Part shown: piece by piece, positions 5,610 to 8,552 of the stretch
Layout: every line of letters begins with the position of its first letter
How positions within the stretch are numbered: position 1 is the stretch's first letter
NCBI GenBank assembly: GCA_002730485.1
Contig: PCAH01000136.1
Coordinates: forward strand, 1-8,552
DNA: 8,552 nt
Direction of reading: 5' to 3'
Source of the DNA: Dehalococcoidia bacterium
Lineage (GTDB): Bacteria > Chloroflexota > Dehalococcoidia > UBA3495
Notes under the pieces: generated by a model
Told to the model about the DNA's origin: nothing
What the model saw: only the letters and a program-made list of their open reading frames with translations
Databases searched by the model: none
Program-made: the position numbers and the translations under genes

Positions 5610-6724
5610 TCACAAACAAACTCGGCTTCCGCCATGGTATGCCCGTTCACGACGACTTCAACCCGGTGGCTGCCCGGGTAATGCTTGCGGGTGCTGATGG
5701 TCTTGAACGACTGCTTTCTCGCAATAACCACCGAGTCCCCTGCACCCACGTCCCTGATTGACCACTTGAACGTCTTGGGCGCTTGCTTGCCGTTGGACTT
5801 CATATAGTGAATTCGGTAGTCGATCATCAGTTTTTGCGCTCGCTCTGAGACAAACTTAAACACAAATTCCAGATCGCCTTCCCTCGGTACCCATCCATCT
5901 TCCAATTCAAGCTCGGCATCAGTGATTCCGGGTGCCAGGTAGCCCAGCAATCCAAGGGCGTCTTCATTTCCCTGTTTCAACAGCGTCCGCAAGGCGTGTC
6001 GGGTCAGCCATTGCCTTTCTTCACTGTCGTCTTGACTCCACTCTTGCAAAGTACTGACGACGATTGCCGGGTTATCTTTGGAGATGTCGTTCAAGTTGTT
6101 GGCAACCGAGCGGCGAACATACAATTCAGGGTCATCTTTTTGCATCTCCAATAGTTCCAGGACTGGGCCGGGGTCGTTTTTGAAGCTGTGGAGGGGAGCC
6201 GCCAACGGCAATCTGGGCCGCGTGCCCTCGGAAACCAGCCGCCTCACGTGCACATTCGGGTCGGCCACCCATACCCGGAGCAGCGCCAGGGACTCCTCCG
6301 GGTATCTTTCAATGAAAGTCCGGATCGCGCCCTCAGAGGAGAACCTCTTGGTCATCTCTTTGAGGGCTTCCATGCCCAGGTTGAAGTGGTCTATTCCCTC
6401 TTGGGCGATGTACTCGGTCTCGGGAACGACGATGAACCCGTCCCAGGGCGTTTCACCTGGCTGATCATCGAGTTCCGGCTCCAGCGAATCCATGAGTTTC
6501 TGAGCCGAACGCTCAAAGTCATTGGGCAGATGATTCTTGAGGGCATTTCGGATCAAACTTGAGCGTTCGCCGAAGCCAAGGCCCTCCAGGTCGGCCTCGA
6601 TGGCCCTGCAGAAGCCCTGCTCGTCGAATTCGGCATAAACGCCTTTGATCCGCTGGGCGAGGTTGCTTACAATCCGCATGTTGTAAACGTCTCGAAGTTG
6701 GTTTTCTGCGCTGAGTCCGGCCAT
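5606..6724 (-). CDS. AlkC-like DNA alkylation repair glycosylase (HEAT-like repeats plus Ig-like domain)
   Basis: It resembles the AlkC/AlkD superfamily of HEAT-like-repeat DNA glycosylases, which excise alkylated bases such as 3-methyladenine without base flipping. The 372-residue protein has a helical N-terminal half. The conserved repeats are VRRLVSEGTRPRLP (160-173) and YVRRSVANNLNDISKDNP (202-219), a pairing I associate with AlkC. Acidic and aromatic positions near W230, W239 and R242 (EWSQDD, RQWLTRHALRTLL) continue the DNA-binding scaffold. Residues ~280-372 are beta-strand-rich (DLEFVFKFVS, HRVEVVVNGH, EAEFVCD), consistent with the C-terminal Ig-like domain of some AlkC proteins. GGAGA (6729-6733) precedes ATG 6724-6722 by 4 nt. 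It lies 30 nt downstream of the phosphotriesterase-family gene on the same strand, probably co-transcribed. A non-catalytic HEAT protein cannot be excluded. Confidence 0.85.
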   Translation of the reverse strand: MAGLSAENQLRDVYNMRIVSNLAQRIKGVYAEFDEQGFCRAIEADLEGLGFGERSSLIRNALKNHLPNDFERSAQKLMDSLEPELDDQPGETPWDGFIVVPETEYIAQEGIDHFNLGMEALKEMTKRFSSEGAIRTFIERYPEESLALLRVWVADPNVHVRRLVSEGTRPRLPLAAPLHSFKNDPGPVLELLEMQKDDPELYVRRSVANNLNDISKDNPAIVVSTLQEWSQDDSEERQWLTRHALRTLLKQGNEDALGLLGYLAPGITDAELELEDGWVPREGDLEFVFKFVSERAQKLMIDYRIHYMKSNGKQAPKTFKWSIRDVGAGDSVVIARKQSFKTISTRKHYPGSHRVEVVVNGHTMAEAEFVCD

Positions 6725-6754
6725 TAAGTCTCCATTCTCCCCTTAGCGCTCTGG

Positions 6755-7705
6755 CTACCCTTCAAAGAACCGGCGGGGGTTTTCAAGCATGATCTGGTTG
6801 ATGGTTGCATCGGAAACGCCCAGTTCCTTCAGGCGCGGAAGCACGTTACGGGTGATGAAGTTGTAGCCATCAGGGTTGTACTTGAACCGTTCTTCCTGGA
6901 CTGCCGCCCCGTGTCGCGCCTTGGGCACCGAATGGTCGTGGGAGAGCATGATACGGTCGGCCCTACCAGCGTCGATAAGCTGTTTGGTCAGTTCGGTCCG
7001 CTGTTCCCAGGCTGGGGTGCCCGGACGGCGTCCGCCAGGGAACCGGTCCAACCCCAACCAGACCCCTTGATCAAGCAGACCAAGCAGGTATCCCATTTCG
7101 GTGTCGTCGTTACTGTGACCGATGTAGACACGGTTCATGTCCACACCCTCTTCCTTGAGGATTCGCACCTGTTCTTCGCCGATTCGCTCCGGAGACCAGG
7201 TATGGGTGGAGATGGGAGTGTTGGTGCGCACGGAAGCCTGTCCCGCCGCCCGCAGCACGATCTCCTGGGCTGCGGTGATCCCACCTTCGTCGCTGGCCAC
7301 TTTGATGATGCCGGCCTTAACCCCGGTGCCTTCGATGCCTTCCTCGATTTCACGCACATACAAGTCGGCAATAACCTCGGGCGCCAGGTCGATGAACGGA
7401 CGTGGCACAGCCAGGTGGTTGCCGGTTGCGGCGACTATCTGCACGCCGGTGGTCTGGGAGACCTCTTTCATCATCTCAATGTCTCGGCCAAGGTCGATGG
7501 TGCTGACATCGATGATGGTGCGTAATCCCTCATCGTAGGCTTCTTTCAGTGTTTCGTTGGCCTGCTCGATGATCCCCGGCCGGTCGATGAGCTCTGGAAA
7601 GGTCCTGAGTATGCCGGCGGCGTTGGTGGCCAGGTGTTCGTGACTAAGGGTGAAGCCCATGTTCCCAGTTTCAATGGGCCCCAATACTGAATTTATCGTA
7701 GTCAT
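6755..7705 (-). CDS. Phosphotriesterase-family metal-dependent hydrolase
   Basis: A binuclear-metal amidohydrolase-fold enzyme of the phosphotriesterase/PTE-like lactonase group, 316 residues (family usually 300-350). Every metal ligand is visible: H22 and H24 (LSHEHL), K135, the carbamylated bridging lysine (IIKVAS), H168 (STHT), H197 (YIGHSND) and D257 (LSHDHS). The N-terminal SVLGPIETGNMGFTLSHEH is diagnostic of the family. Loop 8, which controls specificity, carries Y/F-rich FKYNPDGYNFI. Known members hydrolyse lactones or organophosphates; lactonase or another ester/amide hydrolase activity is the safer guess, since true phosphotriesterases are rare. GGGGAGA (7711-7717) lies 5 nt before ATG 7705-7703. 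It is divergent from the GMC oxidoreductase and upstream of the AlkC-like gene. It could hydrolyse a lactone made by the neighbouring oxidoreductases (inference). Confidence 0.92.
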   Translation of the reverse strand: MTTINSVLGPIETGNMGFTLSHEHLATNAAGILRTFPELIDRPGIIEQANETLKEAYDEGLRTIIDVSTIDLGRDIEMMKEVSQTTGVQIVAATGNHLAVPRPFIDLAPEVIADLYVREIEEGIEGTGVKAGIIKVASDEGGITAAQEIVLRAAGQASVRTNTPISTHTWSPERIGEEQVRILKEEGVDMNRVYIGHSNDDTEMGYLLGLLDQGVWLGLDRFPGGRRPGTPAWEQRTELTKQLIDAGRADRIMLSHDHSVPKARHGAAVQEERFKYNPDGYNFITRNVLPRLKELGVSDATINQIMLENPRRFFEG

Positions 7706-7816
7706 GATCGTCTCCCCTCAAGTTTTCTGCCCAGCTATTCTAATACCAAAGCCTTGAGTCAGACACTGCGAAAAGACATTTTGGGCGTTGAATAGGATTC
7801 AGGTGTAAGTCCAGGC

Positions 7817-7822
7817 TATAAT
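7817..7822 (+). promoter_or_regulatory. Candidate -10 box of the GMC oxidoreductase gene
   Basis: A perfect TATAAT lies 34 nt upstream of ATG 7857. The position 17 nt upstream reads AGGATT, a poor -35 match; TTGAAT (7788-7793) is a better -35 word but its 23-nt spacing is too long. The promoter may depend on an activator or be weak. Confidence 0.45.
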
Positions 7823-7834
7823 TGCGGCGCAATT
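7820..7834. repeat. Small inverted repeat overlapping the -10 box, operator candidate
   Basis: AATTGC-GGC-GCAATT is a perfect 6-bp inverted repeat with a 3-nt centre. It covers the end of the TATAAT box and the expected transcription start near 7829. A protein bound here would block the GMC promoter. Confidence 0.45.
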
Positions 7835-7856
7835 TTCCTTTAGGCACGAGGTACCC

Positions 7857-8552
7857 ATGAAATATGATGTGATCATCGTTGGCGCCGGTTCCGCCGGCTG
7901 CGTACTGGCAAATCGGCTCTCTGAAGATCCAAATCGGTCGGTGCTGCTGCTGGACGCTGGGCCCGACTACCCAGACCTGGCCACAATGCCGGACGATGTC
8001 AAACACGACTTGAACCAGCGGGCGTCCGAGTCTGATGCACCCCACAATTGGTCGTTCACCGGCACAACCGACCCGGCTGGCACCAGGAATGCAGCCGTGG
8101 CTCGAGGCAAGGTCTTTGGCGGCACCAGCGCCATCAACCACCAAATCTTCCTGCGCGGATTACCTCTGGACTTCGATCACTGGGCCGAATTGGGGAATGA
8201 TGAGTGGTCCTACCTGAAAGTGCTGCCCTATTTCCGCAAGTTGGAAACTGACCTGGACATCTCGGGCGACTTCCATGGTACCGACGGCCCAATACTGCTC
8301 AACCGTCACAAGATGGAAGACCTATTGCCTCTACAACGGGCTTTCCGCGCTGCCTGCCTTTCCGCCGGTTACCCGGACGACCCTGATATGAACAGCCCCG
8401 ACGGCGGGGGCATCGGCGCGATTCCGCTGAACTATGTGGACGGCATCAGGGTGAGCACGGCCATCGGCTATCTCACACCGGTACGAAACCGACTCAACCT
8501 GACCATCAAGCCCAACGTCACCGCCCACAAGGTCATCTTTGAGGGCAAACGG
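7857..8552 (+). CDS. GMC-family FAD-dependent oxidoreductase, N-terminal part
   Basis: A flavoprotein of the glucose-methanol-choline oxidoreductase family, which oxidises alcohols to aldehydes or ketones. 232 codons are present, open to the right edge; full members run about 500-560 residues, so somewhat under half is seen. MKYDVIIVGAGSAGCVLANRL contains the FAD-binding GxGxxG (G9-A-G11-S-A-G14), and LLLDAG gives the acidic strand end that binds the FAD ribose. ARGKVFGGTSAINHQIFLRG matches the first GMC signature (RGK..GG.S..N....RG). Then come DFDHWAELGNDEWSYLKVLPYFRKLE and HGTDGPI, both typical of choline dehydrogenase-like proteins. GAGG (7848-7851) lies 5 nt before ATG 7857. The catalytic His is in the missing C-terminal part, so activity and substrate cannot be judged. 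It is divergent from the hydrolase with a shared regulatory region. Confidence 0.93.
   Translation, partial: MKYDVIIVGAGSAGCVLANRLSEDPNRSVLLLDAGPDYPDLATMPDDVKHDLNQRASESDAPHNWSFTGTTDPAGTRNAAVARGKVFGGTSAINHQIFLRGLPLDFDHWAELGNDEWSYLKVLPYFRKLETDLDISGDFHGTDGPILLNRHKMEDLLPLQRAFRAACLSAGYPDDPDMNSPDGGGIGAIPLNYVDGIRVSTAIGYLTPVRNRLNLTIKPNVTAHKVIFEGKR

Larger units (their letters stand above)
7706..7856. other. Divergent promoter region between hydrolase and GMC genes
   Basis: A 151-nt region shared by two diverging genes. On the minus strand, TAGAAT (7742-7737) is a possible -10 for the hydrolase, with only a poor -35. On the plus strand a consensus TATAAT and an overlapping inverted repeat serve the GMC gene and are listed separately. 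Confidence 0.45.

Noticed and set aside
6911..7525. 204-codon plus-strand open frame
   Set aside because: It is antisense to the phosphotriesterase-family gene, which has all six metal ligands; the frame reflects codon bias in a GC-rich gene.

Overview
The window looks like a piece of a GC-rich (roughly 58% by eye) bacterial genome, most plausibly a Chloroflexota member related to marine SAR202 or Dehalococcoidia. This is inferred from two things. One protein is a lipoprotein with a long Pro/Thr-rich linker, which is common in Chloroflexota. The rest of the gene set (luciferase-like flavin monooxygenase, SDR, phosphotriesterase-family hydrolase, GMC oxidoreductase) matches the catabolic enzymes known to be expanded in SAR202. 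No rRNA, tRNA, CRISPR array or mobile element is visible.

Layout. (1) 1-621, minus strand: the 5' part of a glutaredoxin-like gene that runs off the left edge. Codon 11 is an in-frame TGA exactly where the first Cys of the CxxC motif belongs, giving UFSC. A stem-loop with bacterial SECIS features follows the TGA, so this is very probably an unannotated selenoprotein. Its C-terminal part looks like a DinB-type helical domain. (2) 838-2730, plus: a large secreted lipoprotein with a gluzincin metallopeptidase domain. (3) 2914-5609, plus: a tight three-gene unit of flavin-dependent monooxygenase, short-chain dehydrogenase and two-domain sulfurtransferase. (4) 7705-5606, minus: a phosphotriesterase-family metallohydrolase followed 30 nt later by an AlkC-like DNA glycosylase. 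This pair converges on the sulfurtransferase, and the two stop codons share one CTAG. (5) 7857 to the right edge, plus: the N-terminal third or so of a GMC flavoprotein oxidoreductase, divergent from the hydrolase, with a TATAAT box overlapped by a small perfect inverted repeat.

How they may work together: the monooxygenase, dehydrogenase, hydrolase and GMC oxidoreductase could form a peripheral pathway for oxidising and opening recalcitrant organic molecules. A sulfurtransferase co-transcribed with a flavin monooxygenase hints at sulfur-containing substrates. The substrate cannot be read from sequence. The selenoprotein is the most notable element: a standard gene caller would truncate or drop it.
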